This document shows positions 36,735 through 47,822 of a stretch of DNA of 64,000 bases, piece after piece (the first letter of the stretch is position 1; each line of letters begins with the position of its first letter). The stretch lies in the NCBI GenBank assembly GCA_004794785.1, contig SJOL01006490.1, positions 280,958 through 344,957 of the forward strand. Direction: 5' to 3'. The position numbers and the translations under genes are program-made. The stretch comes from Opisthorchis felineus. Its lineage: Eukaryota; Platyhelminthes; Trematoda; Opisthorchiida; Opisthorchiidae. The notes under the pieces are model-generated. The model did no database searches. It was not told where the DNA came from and worked only from the letters and a program-made list of their open reading frames with translations.

Positions 36735-37150
36735 GAGATCATCATTATCAGGGACAGCAACATCAGTGTTGACACTGATGCTTCACTGCCGTACAACCCC
36801 AAAGTTTGTCTAATTATATTTCAAGCCTTAGAACGAAAAGAAGAGAAAAGAGTGGGTGAAGCAGGGGATCTGGTGCTGGCCTATCACAAGCATTCTGAGG
36901 TGCCTACACCTCCAGGCGCTCAGTCAGACAATCTGAAAAGAAACTGACAACACGAACACCATTGACACCGATCAGCAGCCACTTTTTTGCAATGCCTCCA
37001 GCCAAGCGCAGGAGGGGTCACGGAGACCCCATCCTGGAAGGCGTACTGCACCAAAAACACCCAAACTCTTCGTAATCTCTTTGACACCCATCTGCCAAGT
37101 CATACGATGTCCACCTCACAGTTTCCGCCATTCTTAAGGAGGATTGTGTA
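36735..37150 (-). mobile_element. RTE-B 3' fragment
   Basis: The sequence parallels 53651-54020: CACTGATGCTTCACTGCCGT, GTGCCTACACCTCCAGGCGC, CCCATCCTGGAAGGCG, CACCCAAACTCTTCGTAATC. On the minus strand this is the C-terminus plus 3' UTR, ending in a TGATGATC-type repeat (36738). It is 5'-truncated. Confidence 0.7.
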
Positions 37151-37889
37151 GATATTCTACCATTTAGATAGGTTGCTATTTATTGTTTATATTCTACGTA
37201 GCTGATCTCAAGGAAACAATAATTAACGACAGCAGCTCAAACAACGTAGGTTCGTGAGAATGCTGTGGAAACAGACATATCCGAAAGGGCAAGTTTTGTT
37301 TGGGTGCAGTGCGCAACGGGATCTCAAGCTGCAAGCCAGTTAGTCAACAATTAGTGCACGCTTGATGCAGCAATAAGCAGATACGAAAAGATAAACAGTA
37401 ATCTAGGGATAAAAGTCAGTTCAACAAAAAATTGACGTTTTCTGAAACATCCCGATAAATACCGAAATTTGCCGCCGGATCCTTTCCCGTAAAGTTTGCA
37501 AAATCTCTAAGGGCTTGGTAACGCTCACCACACCCACTACGTACCACTGTCCACTCAAGTCCTATGAAGTATGATCATTGAATGTCGGTGTCCGGAAGAG
37601 TAAACTTATCGTTTTAAGTCGACTGGATATAGCTTATACTAGAGCGTGAAGTGGAATCATTTTGACTTGCCATTTGTCCAACAATTTACGGTTGAAATGT
37701 TCAACAGGGATCATTGCAAGACCAAAAATTACATACACATGGCTCACCCCAAGTGAACCAAACCTAAATCCAACGAAAAAAAGGAATTTTGGACTAGGTC
37801 TTATGCAAATTCTTATTTAAGTGAAGCTTACAGCTAGTGTGATCGAGCGACGTAAGATAGAATCAAAGTGTTGGTTGTAAAATGCCGGT
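37151..37889. other. Downstream flank of HROB
   Basis: No confident further exon was found. This would be the 3' UTR or the next intron, depending on whether the TAA at 37892-37890 or the overlapping splice donor is used. Confidence 0.35.
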
Positions 37890-40800
37890 TTACCTGGTGG
37901 GGATAGGAGTAACAGGAGGTGAGTTAGATCGGAAACACTCTGACTCGAGTGTCTCAAATTCCGCAGGAGAGAACGGTGGATTTTTTAAGGGTTGGCTGAC
38001 TGACCGGCTGCTAGTAAGCGCAGGAAAAGTCTGTCCAGGAGTGTACACGCGTATTATATTGGACAGCGTCAGATTGACGTAGAACTTTTTCCCAGTAGGG
38101 CTGAATAAGCTAACCTGGATTTGAATAGAAGAGGGAAGGTGCATTGAAAAAACATATAGACGTGCATCCATGAAACAGACTAGTACAGAACCCACCCAAC
38201 AGTGCACTGACGATGTCTCCTCGAATGGTGACGAAACGTTTGCAAATCATTTGCGAAGCTCGGCGAACAGATCAACAGCCACCTGATCAATTACTAACCA
38301 ATACAGAACAGCTAAACTAAATTGGTGAATCTCGGATAATGTGATACAGATCTTTACTGGGCTAGCAAAACAGTTGATGAGGAGCGGGCGGACGATAGAA
38401 GACGACCCACCTACCAGTTTCATCCCAACCGAGTACAAGTATTATCATCTCATCGACAACGCTAATGTTGGTCACACGATAAGTCGTTCTTCGGACAGAT
38501 TTTGTGAACACAATCCCGTGTCCCTGAGTGATAGTTGGAAGCCATTCTCAAGTGCGACTGCATCACATCTGGCCGGAACAAGTCACATCATAGGCAACAA
38601 GCACGCCGTTCGGGTATTTACGGACCGATCACGACTGACACGACGCAATTAACAGTGGCAGAAGTGAGTGGAGTCCGACTGCATGACCCGCAGCTTGACG
38701 TTAAAAAAACGTGAGCTCAGATTGATTTGGCTCACGAAATATTCGATTCAATGAACTCGTCTGACACTAATGTCACTTACTTGACTCCAGATCCACTGAC
38801 TCGTGTATCCCACTTTTTAAAGAATATGTATCAGTGAGTTTCACATAACCTATGAACCTGATTTCCGATTTGTACTTTATATAAACTTGTGATGTATTAA
38901 CCAAGAGGACCAACAACAGAATACAAGCTTTGACCCTTAGCCGAAATGATATCGGATAGGCTCCGAACACGTATAAAGAAGAATTACGCAGCAGCAAATT
39001 TACGGATAACCTTCCGATGAAAACGTATTCTGAGCAATCGAATAAGGGACAATTGGCCGCGGTGTGTACTCATTTGAACACCCATGCAGGGCATTATACA
39101 TTGTGCCTACAACAAGGCGAATATCTGAGATAATCCGTGAACGCCGCAAGGTCTGGTTAGCCCATAACTGAAAAACCCCAATTCCAATTCGATTGTTATG
39201 CATTTGATTGATCATAATCTTACTGTCGCCCCTACCGAAGCCCTTCAGCTGGTGCAACGAGTCTCACTGAATCAGTCGAAGTTTGCGCGAACTCGATTGC
39301 TCGCTGTTGCTGGGACGATATTCATCCATCCAGCCTTGCAAACCTGACCTCTGTGCTCAAAAACAACCAGTACGGATAGTTAAGTCCAACTGGCCGCCAA
39401 ATGATAGTCGTAATGCGCATTCCGAGAATCATGCAATTACAGGGAAAATATTCGTGCAAACGAACTACAGAAAACCTCCTCAGATAAGTTGGCAGACACG
39501 TTATTAGTTAGTGATGTGTGTCATGACGAATCATCGAACTTCTTCCAGAGCAATGATTCGTCTAGAGTTATCTCGTCAATCCGTGCACTAATTTCTCCAA
39601 CCGAAAAACGTCCTACCGCCAGCAGGACCCAGGATTTTCATCTGGAGCTTTAAACATCCCATCCGCAAATGGTACTCCTGGAAATAACATGAACCGCACT
39701 GTAAATGAAGTTCCCTGCTAGCACAGTGATATTGCATTATCCGGTCCCACAGCACGAGGATCCACACTTTACTAATAATGGACGGAACTTCATCCCACAC
39801 CTTAAGAATCCAATCTATAGGATTAGCAGACTAATCTGAACACCTGGAAATTAATTTGAAGAATCAATTAAGTTGACAACCCCTTCATAACACTTCTCCT
39901 GTTTGAATAATCTATGAAACAATCAACTGCAGCTTTGTTGTAGCATTTGGAGGGGATCAACTCAAACGGAACAACACTTGGACCCGATCGAGAAACGGAT
40001 AATCTCATGTTTCCGAGGTATAAGTTAATGTGAAAAGGCGACGATCGAGAGGGGTCAGTATCTTCCTGTCCCTAAATTCTAACCCACTGATCCACTTCCT
40101 CAAACAAGCATCTAAAATTCCCTCGGTTACTTAATAACCACGATACTTCACCTCATACTTCATATCCTTCCAGAACACCTTCTCTGTATACTGATGATAT
40201 CCTTTTCTCTCCAAATGCAATGCACCACCGGAGTTGAGTGGCGCGACCCTTTGCTCATAGTACCAGCTGAGGTTTACGCAAGTTTTTATTTAGCATGCAA
40301 TGACCCATACGATAGTCAGATTGCAGCACGGTTGAATAAAGAGCCATCCTGTCTTTCTCAACTAGCGGAGAGATAAAACAGAGTACGTTGTGTCCTAGAT
40401 AGAAATTCGATTTCGAAATATTGGCTGTTGATCTGTTCGCCAAGCTTGGAAATTAGCTTGGTGACGAAACGTTAACATACTAATGGTCAAGATCGGTGGA
40501 CAGATCAACAACGACTCGAACAGTCAGTATTCGATTTAGGATCTGGATTCAAGGCATCGCGCCTGATCGGTGTGAAATGGGGTTAGGTGAAATCTGATGG
40601 GTGACGGAAACAACAATCTGATCAAGAGATGCGACGACGGTTGTCCCATATATGGAGACTAAAAGTTATCACTTTGACGTCGTGATCGAGACTGAATGTT
40701 GCAGTGATCTCGCATGCTACATTGGCTGGGACTTCGTTCCACAAGGTATAACCATGCCAAGAAGACCAAATGTGAGCAGTCGGACTGAGCTCGAGATAGC

Positions 40801-43800
40801 TTAGTGGTTAAGATAAGTGGTAAAGTGCGACCTTACTGATCGGAAAGTCCGTGGTTCGAACCCCACCATGGTATCTCGACTGCTCCTGTCTAGGCACGAG
40901 TGACGTGGCAGTAACTCGGCCCCCGTGCGTCCTTCGGGTGGCCTGGCAACCAGGCACCGAAAGGGTGACAGATGAAGAGTAAACAGACCCAATACTAAGA
41001 GCAATCGTAGTACGAAGCGGTATGGGAGTAAAGTTGTACTGTCATTTGCAATAGGGATGTGAATGTAGCAAGGTGCTTTCTCCAGGCATGTCCATATTTA
41101 CCTACCTGTCTCCTAGGAAGGCGAGTTACAAAAGATCGGCCCCAAAAACCATAAATGTAAATGTAAAATAGGCGTTCAATGCTGTCTGTCCAACTTCTCC
41201 GATACGACCAAATGACCACTAGATATCGTTAGTCTCAAAGGATTCCAGGAAATCCATACTTCAGGCAACAAGTACGACGTTACACACAAATCCCTCAAAC
41301 ACAAAATAGTGAAGAGTCTAAGGAGGGACCAAGATCTCCGGTGAACGATGACAGTTCAGGAGATGGAGGCTTTTGACTCCGGATACAGTTGTACTAAACA
41401 TAACCTAACTCGATAGACTAGCCAAATCAAGGGAACTGTCCGTGAAATGATAGGTAAGAAAGACGGTTTAGTAATCCATTCGCGAAAATGTCGATTGGAA
41501 GGATGAGCACTTCGAAGAACGGCTTCCTGCAACATACCACTTGAAGACAGGACATGCAGTTGAATGGAATACAAATCTTAATATACCTCTTTAATCTTAA
41601 TAGATCTTTATAGACGTCAGACGAATAAATAGGGTACGAGATATGCTATAAAGCTCGAGAGGCACGAGAGCCGGACGGTTTGTATACAGCCCTCTTCAAC
41701 TAATAAACTGATCGTCAGATGTGACACTTTCGGTGCCTAGTTTCCAGGCCACCCGAAGGAAGCACGAGGGTCATGTTACTACCGGGTCACCCAGGCCCAG
41801 ACGAGAGAAGTAGAGATGCCGTGGTGGAGTTCGAACCACGGACCTTCCGCTTAGTAAGTTCGCGCCTTAACCACTGGCCTATCTGGACCTCTTATCCTCC
41901 CTCTTCAAAAAGCCGGTGAATCTCTCGTTACTCACCTGACAAAACTTATTGGTGCTAAGTGGAGTGAACGGCAATTGCTAGCTGAATTGGCATAACATCA
42001 ATTGTCTCTATCTTCAAAAAGAGTACGCGAACATTGTGTGAAAACATCGTGGCATTAGCCCGATAGTTATTGCATCTAGAGTGCATGCTGTCCTTACTCT
42101 TCACAAGTTGATTGAATACAGATCCGTGAAATCGAAGCTGGGCCTAGTCATGCATGGGGAGACGTCGATCACACATCCAATGTATTTCCAGTGCAAAGTC
42201 GGATCCTGAATTCCATCGTAATTCAGGATTGTCTTTGGTTCTGTATCGTTCATAAGTGGAAATACCGGAAATCCCAGTTCCCTGAAATCGGCCTACGACC
42301 CGTTCCCTTGTCATAGAGTTCTATGAGCCAATCTTTTACTCCAGTCTAAGAAGGAATCCTATGGCTGGAGCCAGGATCTGCTTGTTGCGCGGCGGATTGA
42401 CTGAGTGAGGTATAAATGTGACTGACTTACGGCTTAGCCTAAAGGATCAATGGAATCACTCCTAACTATTGTCATAATGGCATGCTCTGAACGCCGTAAT
42501 GTTAGGGTGGCAAGACAGTTGCCAGATGTAGTGTCAATTTCGAAAAGTTCGGTTAAACGCAGTGGTAAATATCAAAAAGTGAAGAGGTGATAAACTCCGT
42601 TGTTTCTTGTTGAGGAATTGGTGTTTTTTCTTTTGACGTACCGGTACCGATGGCGAGCGTCTATAGAAAAAGAGGGTGTTCCCTGAGGAAAAACTTTATT
42701 GTACGGAAGGCTACTATACCACAAGCTCGCTAACCGACTCGAAGATACAAGTCAAGACCGATAATTACTGGATAGATGACTGTAGGCAATAGGATAATGA
42801 CAATGACAAAAAGTTAAAGGTAGCCTGTGGATGCCTAGTCTTGAAGAATGAAATGTCCAAATTATACTATTTATCTAGTAAGTATGTAGGTGCAGTTTCT
42901 CTTGTTCTAACCGGGGTTAACCGATTGCGTTCTGCTCGAAATAGCAGTTTTCTTGATCACAGCCTTAGTGTGACAGCCTACCGAGTGTTACAGCTGATAA
43001 GGAGAGCGCTACTTCAGTATGACAGGATCAATGAGATATCCCAGTCAAGAAGATCGGATAATTGCCAGACAAACCAACATAGCGAATGAGGTTTCCCCTT
43101 TGGCCTGCCCAATAATAAGAACGAGGAGAAAAGCTTCTGCAATAAACGTACCTGCTTCAGCAGTAGCAACACGCAGTTGGTAAGTTGCTCTTTATAGGTT
43201 TTGATCACAGAACGATGAATGGTACAGCCCAGTGAACCTACAAGAAGGGCAAAGATTAGTGGAGTCCGAGGCATTCTCAACCTGTTTTGTCCTTCAGAAC
43301 ACCCTTTGCATCAGTTGGAAGAAGCTCCACGTCGTCCAAAAAGCCACACATGACGGGCACCTTACCGCGAGGTAAGAGGCCTCGTGTGATCTAAGGACCA
43401 TTGCTTTTGACAGGTAATGTGAGTACCTGTTGGAGCACATTGGCAATGGAGTACTTCTCAACAAGAGGCCATATGACGGGGCCGCAGTCGTGTTGGATGC
43501 GATTCATGAGTTCCGATTCTTCTGTGTCACTTGCAATAGATTGAGACAATGAGTGAGACGAGGGATCACACTGAACTGATCCAACATTGGGCTGAAAGTA
43601 AAACAAGAAAGGAGTATGAAGGAGCAAACCTTTTTGTGACGAGATCCATGTGGTATATCCAGTTTGAGCTCCGTCCCCCCAGACTAGGACATTGATGGAT
43701 CAAAATAGTTAATACTATGAGTTATACCTGTGGTAGCATACCTGCGGGGCCCGGTAATCTTTTTCGCCTGCTCGTGTTCACTGTTTCAGGCAAGGGGGAC

Positions 43801-44019
43801 TGCACTGAATCAAAGTAAAAAGTGAGGAGAATATGAAGGACTTCATGCAAAGGTCCGTTACTAACCTGATCGTCTTCTATCAAAAGGGGGCAGAGGTTTT
43901 GGAGCCGGTAATCGTTCGGGCACCTTTCTATGCAAATCTGAACCGACCCCGAAGGAGATAAAATCTGAGTCAGAATCGTCATCGTCATGAAGAAAGGGTG
44001 CATTAAACGGATCATCCAT
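37890..44019 (-). CDS. HROB: HROB-like protein (MCM8-MCM9 cofactor), 7 exons
   Basis: Seven exons join in one frame. Descending exon bounds are 44022-43866 (ATG at 44019), 43804-43728, 43683-43630, 43591-43427, 43390-43282, 43237-43152 and 38114-37890 (TAA), giving 289 codons. Each intron is GT...AG, and junction phases are 1,0,0,0,1,0. Exon 1 is acidic (DDDDSDSD). Exon 2 ends in RKRLPGPAGMLPQ, matching the FPGPAGILP motif I recall from vertebrate HROB. Exons 5-7 carry the OB-fold region: LLPRGKVP, then LKDKTGSLGCTIHR, VLLLLKQ, and finally VSLFSPTGKKFYVNLT. These parallel the vertebrate LPRNKVP, KDPTGEMQGTVHR, VLLLKQ and GVFSPS..HYLNVT. The family protein is nuclear and activates the MCM8-MCM9 helicase during homologous recombination and crosslink repair. 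At 289 residues it is much shorter than the vertebrate form (over 600). The C-terminal acidic stretch is not found, so a further exon is possible. Identity is by motif recognition; the exon structure is read directly. Confidence 0.85.
38201..38283 (+). repeat. GAAACG module with hammerhead-like core, copy 2
   Basis: CTGACGA at 38207-38213, a possible stem (GTCTCC/GGTGAC), and GAAA at 38233-38236 are followed by CGTTTGCA and the arm GAAGCTCGGCGAACAGATCA. It matches the reverse complement of 337-411. Helices I and III are not convincing. Confidence 0.4.
40424..40475. repeat. Rearranged copy of the inverted-repeat arm plus GAAACG
   Basis: TGGCTGTTGATCTGTTCGCC is the arm in left orientation. GGTGACGAAACGTTAAC follows in the opposite orientation to that in the other copies. 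It looks like a recombined or palindromic remnant. Confidence 0.45.
40675..40765 (-). mobile_element. Non-LTR C-terminal scrap (LWNEVPANVA)
   Basis: The minus strand reads LWNEVPANVACEITA. It is homologous at nucleotide level to 58336-58425 (TGGAACGAAGT.CCAGCCAAT). The WN.(L/V)P motif is usual at the C-terminus of CR1/jockey-type ORF2 proteins. Confidence 0.55.
40789..40972 (+). repeat. tRNA-derived SINE, copy 3
   Basis: GATAGCTTAGTGGTTAAG, then a partly duplicated A-box region, the B box GTGGTTCGAACCCC, CTCCTGTCTAGGC, TCCTTCGGGTGGCCTGGC and CACCGAAAGGGTG. It lies inside HROB intron 6, antisense to the gene. Confidence 0.8.
41296..42140 (+). pseudogene. RTE family A fragment, copy 4, heavily decayed
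   Basis: Frames read KIVKSLRRDQDLR, VQEMEAFDSG, RKCRLEG and, after the nested SINE, LFKK, then SLLTHLTK-like and RGISPIVIASRVHAV. They follow the order of the linker and first RT blocks of the copy at 54.9-57.5 kb. Many stops. It lies within HROB intron 6 in the opposite orientation to the gene. Confidence 0.6.
41700..41898 (-). repeat. tRNA-derived SINE, copy 4, nested with 10-bp target duplication
   Basis: A minus-strand SINE (B box GTGGTTCGAACTCC, 3' part CACCGAAAGTGTC) is flanked by CCCTCTTCAA at 41690-41699 and 41899-41908. The host sequence is the ALFKE-type block of an RTE reverse transcriptase, which resumes after the SINE. This shows retroposition into the older element. Confidence 0.85.
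42141..43150. other. Remainder of HROB intron 6 near its 5' end
   Basis: No further exon fits here. The expected strand after LLLLKQ is found only at 38114. Confidence 0.5.
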
Positions 44020-44046
44020 CTCCTAGGTGAAGACAGAGGCAAAAAG
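44020..44046 (-). promoter_or_regulatory. Splice or trans-splice acceptor just before the HROB start
   Basis: On the minus strand a T/C-rich tract ends in CCTAG at 44027-44023, only three bases before the ATG at 44019. The sequence shows a good 3' splice site but no identifiable upstream exon. It could receive a non-coding first exon or a spliced leader, which is common in flatworms. Which one cannot be decided from DNA alone. Confidence 0.4.
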
Positions 44047-44770
44047 AACGAGTAACGGTCAAAAGAGGGGCAACCAACAGAATGACGAGCGACAGCAGGC
44101 AGCTCAGCACCACACTAACGTAAAACTGAAACTGAGTTCCGGTGTAATGTATCCGACCTGCAATTTGTGACAAAAGCTGTATACTAAAATCGAGGGAAAA
44201 CTGAATCTAACACAAACTTGTGAGAATTGGAACAAGTTTCATTAACCAGATCCATGTCCATTATGTGGGCGATGCGTGTGGCTGCGCAAAAGGACTCACC
44301 TTTGTGAAATGAAACCACTAATAAGTGCTTCCGCCATTTAGAGTGGACATTCTACACCTATTCACAAGAACCTTAACCTGTCTTGTCCCAACATAACAAA
44401 CAAACGCGTGACAATGAGCACAAGGAAGACACTGTGAAAGACAGCATCCCACCAACTACATGAGATAAATACCACCATATACGCCATGTGGCTTGCAGCT
44501 ATTACCTGAAGAAAAAGAAGCACAATCTGTGGTCATCCGTAGAACCCCATGGGGTGGAAACTAAAAGCTGAGAACGACATAAAACCTGCCAAATTATTAG
44601 TATGCATGCTCATCCTTCTATCTCATTCCCTCGAGTTTACACTAGGCACAGGGCACTTAGGTGTGTGCACTCAATGCAAACCATACGCGACATTACTTAT
44701 CACGGAAATCAATCAACGTAGTTCGATGTAACAGGCCAAGCCGAAAACGGATGTCAGCCCACCATTTATA
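44047..44770. other. Upstream flank of HROB
   Basis: No exon or transposon recognised. Any promoter or spliced upstream exon would lie here or beyond, but nothing diagnostic is visible. Confidence 0.3.

Positions 44771-44771
<1 letters not shown>

Positions 44772-44836
<65 letters not shown>
44772..44836. repeat. Compound microsatellite (TA)n(GA)n
   Basis: About 39 bp of alternating TA (to 44810) are followed by about 25 bp of AG/GA. Open frames across it encode only YIYIYI / RERERE and are artefacts. Confidence 0.95.
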
Positions 44837-44837
<1 letters not shown>

Positions 44838-46304
44838 ATAATCTATCACAGTGTATCAAGGTACTTCGATCGCTAATAGGGGTTGGGTTTAAAACAAGAA
44901 AACCATTCATAGGCGGGCGCACTTTGATGATACTCTAGCACCGTAAAAGTTAACAAGAATAAGCGCCTTGTTGGATAGCTGGAAAGAGCTCATATTCCAT
45001 ATTACTCTTGGGTGCACTTGGATTGAGGCATTTCCAGAGTGACACCCTCAGGGTTCCACGTGCGATTCTTGTTCCAGCTACCTTTGCCTAGTGAGCCCTC
45101 TGGAGAAAAAACGATATAATCGGGTATGTACTTAAAAAAAGGACCCGATAACTGACATAATCGGCGTTTTTTCACGGGTGAGACAACTGCAATCAGAGGC
45201 CACTACAAAAAGGGAGGCAACTGTAAAGATCACCAAGATTTACCTCAAAAGAGAATTGTGAGCCCAGGGGTAAAGTCATTTGGAAATAAGCCAACAGAGT
45301 GTCGCTAGAATCCGCGGTACTTCCTTGATAGCACGGTGTTCAGCTGCAGAAGAAACAGGAAGGATAACCTAGCGATTACGCTAGCAGGTCTCTTAAATGT
45401 AACATCTCATGTACGTGAACGTTAAGATTTGGAGTGGTGAGATGCGTGAAATTAATTCCACAACTCATCACGCGGTCTTGACAGATAGTCAACAAATGAG
45501 TTAACGAGAAGCGAACTCTTAGCTTGTGCATTCTAGAACCTAAACAACACCCACCTCTAGTCCTACGTGCAAAGGTTACGCTGAACCAGATGAACTGAAT
45601 CCTCGTCTGAACGCAACGGACATCCCTTGTTCAGGAGAGCAGGCCCCACAGGGCAGCTGGTATAACAACAGGTTTATATCACTCAGTGGCTCACATAAAG
45701 TTCTAACTTCGATTGAAAATGCACTCGAAGCACTGTTCTACGAAAAATACAATAAACTGACGGAAATCAGTTGCCTAATCACCTAAGTCGATCAGGACAA
45801 CTGCATCCAAGATTCGGTTCAAAACTAGACGCCACTACTGAAAACTCCGTTGGCAAACAACCATAATCCACTATGGTATCATCCCGTAGCATCAAAAAGA
45901 CCAGAAGCCTTGGCGTCAATTGCCTACCGGACAAGCCACCGAACTATCGTCAAACAAGGTTTATAGGAAACGGTAGCATACGACGGTTGGCACATACGTA
46001 ATGGGCATAGCCGATAAGGTGGACAAATTCGGAAGCCTATTCCAGTGAACTCGTAACGCACTTAATAAGCACCACTCCCTGAGGCTCAACGTACGGATAC
46101 TTAACTTCAGCTATTGGTGAAGAAATCATTAGATGGGCGGAGCATTACAGTCGACTTCTCAAACGTGGAGTTAACACATAAAAACTCCCAAGATTACATA
46201 CGACACCGACCTCATCACTCGGACAGAAGACGATTCAAACCATCGGCTAACTCGAAAATGAAGAACCTCTTGAAAATGACACGATGTAATAAAAAGTAAC
46301 CGTT
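44837..46304. other. Unassigned stretch
   Basis: Nothing recognised on either strand. Confidence 0.35.
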
Positions 46305-46432
46305 CAGCTGTAACACACTTTCGGTGCCTAGCTGCCATGCCATCCGAAGGAAGCACGAGGGCTGTGATGCTGCCAGGTTGCCCAAGCCTAGACAGGAGAA
46401 GTCGAGATGCAGAAGTCGGGTACGAACCACGA
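46305..46432 (-). repeat. tRNA-derived SINE, copy 5, 5'-truncated
   Basis: The minus strand carries a mutated B box (GTGGTTCGTACCC) and the body CTAGGCTTGGGCAACCTGGC with CACCGAAAGTGTGTT. The A-box half is missing. Confidence 0.75.
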
Positions 46433-47637
46433 TGTGTACGATCGTATTCAATCCGAGGCATAAGCTATGGCTACTATGTGACAGCATACCCCTCAATGAG
46501 ATAGGCTGTGCAAGGTTCCGCAGAGTTTGCAGCTACTTGGAAGGAAAATCACGTGGAGCCACTCAGAAGGGTGTAAAGATCTTACAACGTTTGGTTTGGA
46601 AATACTCGATTTCATTTCTTGGTAGCGTTTCGTAGCCAGTTCCTCGCGAACTTTTCACGCATGAGTGGTCGGCATGCGCAGTCTGTCCAGCTGTTTCAAC
46701 TAGGGTGATCTGTTTGCTGCCCCAACTGCAAACCAAGTACCGTTTGCGCACCAGTTCGCCGTGAGCAAGCTGTACCCAGCCAACTCATTGCTACCCTGAG
46801 AAGACGCACTTTTATATTTTACTTGATCGCAGCTTATTCCTGCTGGAGTATAAGCTGTCTCCATGAATAACACGTACTGCGGTTGCCCATGCTTGGCGAT
46901 CTGCGGCACGATCCACACAGTCCGATCCGGGCATCAAACGTTGTAGGTAGACCGGAGACCAAGCAGACCGACATCTGATTCGGCAGTGGATAGCCAAGCC
47001 TCCGGTTGATTCACTCGGTCACAACGCCAACCCTGACATGGAGCTACACTTCTCAAGTTTATCACCCGGCTTGTGGACTACATGTTCAAAACACTGCAGT
47101 CGACGTCGCTGAATATGGAGTTTTGATATACTGTGAGGGTGCTTTCATATCTCTTCCTTAGAGATCCGATTGGACCATCTTGTACCGTGCTAGCCGCGCT
47201 GGAGTTGTTATTCGCCACAAACCTCCAAAAAAATCCATGGTAAGCCTAGTATCAGCTATTATCCTTATGCTGCGGCTCCATTGGCGAGTGACCCTTCCTC
47301 GGCTGTCCAGATGGCTAGAGCGACCTGAAAGCAAGCTGAGAAAGGCAGTTTTAGGAAACTCGTTTACCTCGAAAATTGGAATCCAAGGAACCGCTTGGAT
47401 GTTGGGAGCTGAACCATCACAACGCGTTCCCATCAAGTGTATAAGGTCGACGTTACCCGACTGCCAAAAGCTCGAGTACCTGAGCACCGTTCCTGTCGAA
47501 TCCAGCTCTTTCCACCTCTATCACAGCGGATTTGACAGCCCTGGCTAATATGATGTGGCCTTTATATCTAATAATCCAGCTCAAAATTTTCTGTCACTCG
47601 AACCCATCACGTAAAGAATACCATCAATCAGACGCAA
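46433..47637. other. Unassigned stretch
   Basis: A 122-codon open frame at 47180-47548 overlaps a 109-codon antisense frame and is not recognised. Minus-strand text near 46900-47100 (DCVDRAADRQAWATAVR) vaguely resembles a non-LTR C-terminus. Confidence 0.25.
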
Positions 47638-47822
47638 GAACCCGGCAGAGGGGTATGAAAGAGAATGCAAAACGCTTGGGTGCTGTCGGTGCTACTCGTC
47701 TTCCACGATGGGGATCGCATGATCCCCACTGCGCCTGTTTGGGGACACTGCGAGATATGGCTGCTACTCGATGTCAATGGCGTTCTTGTCGTCAGTTTCT
47801 ATCCGGATTGCCTGAATGAGTG
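47638..47822 (+). pseudogene. RTE-B C-terminal fragment
   Basis: The frame reads RQRGMKENAKRLGAVGATRL, then DMAATRCQWRSCRQFLSGLPE and a stop (47820). It matches the C-terminal end of the copy at 53.7-54.0 kb ([20 protein letters not shown] after frame correction). Confidence 0.75.

Larger units (their letters stand above)
38115..43151 (-). other. HROB intron 6, about 5 kb, transposon-filled
   Basis: The donor CAG|GTACGT (43152/43151) and acceptor AAATCCAG|GTTAGC (38115/38114) are strong and keep the frame. The intron holds an antisense RTE fragment (41.3-42.1 kb) carrying a SINE, a second SINE (40.8 kb), a non-LTR C-terminal scrap (40.7 kb) and two copies of the GAAACG/GCGAACA module (38.2 and 40.4 kb). 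Confidence 0.75.

Noticed and set aside
37882..38082. Plus-strand 66-codon frame
   Set aside because: It is antisense to the last HROB exon, whose frame matches the conserved OB-fold strand and splice phase.
40789..40880. True tRNA gene
   Set aside because: A and B boxes are present, but no complete cloverleaf fits, the A-box region is partly duplicated, and the sequence continues into the SINE body shared with six other copies.
43014..43280. 88-codon minus-strand frame as a signal-peptide protein
   Set aside because: The hydrophobic start is intron sequence ending in a splice acceptor (CTTCTTGTAG). The coding part is HROB exon 6.
43361..43390. Acceptor at GGTAAG (exon 5 starting at 43360)
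   Set aside because: The upstream acceptor at 43392-43391 gives the conserved LLPRGKVP block in phase and a 36-nt intron, so it was preferred.
44661..44922. Open frames across the TA/GA repeat
   Set aside because: They encode YIYIYI and RERERE runs, which are microsatellite artefacts.
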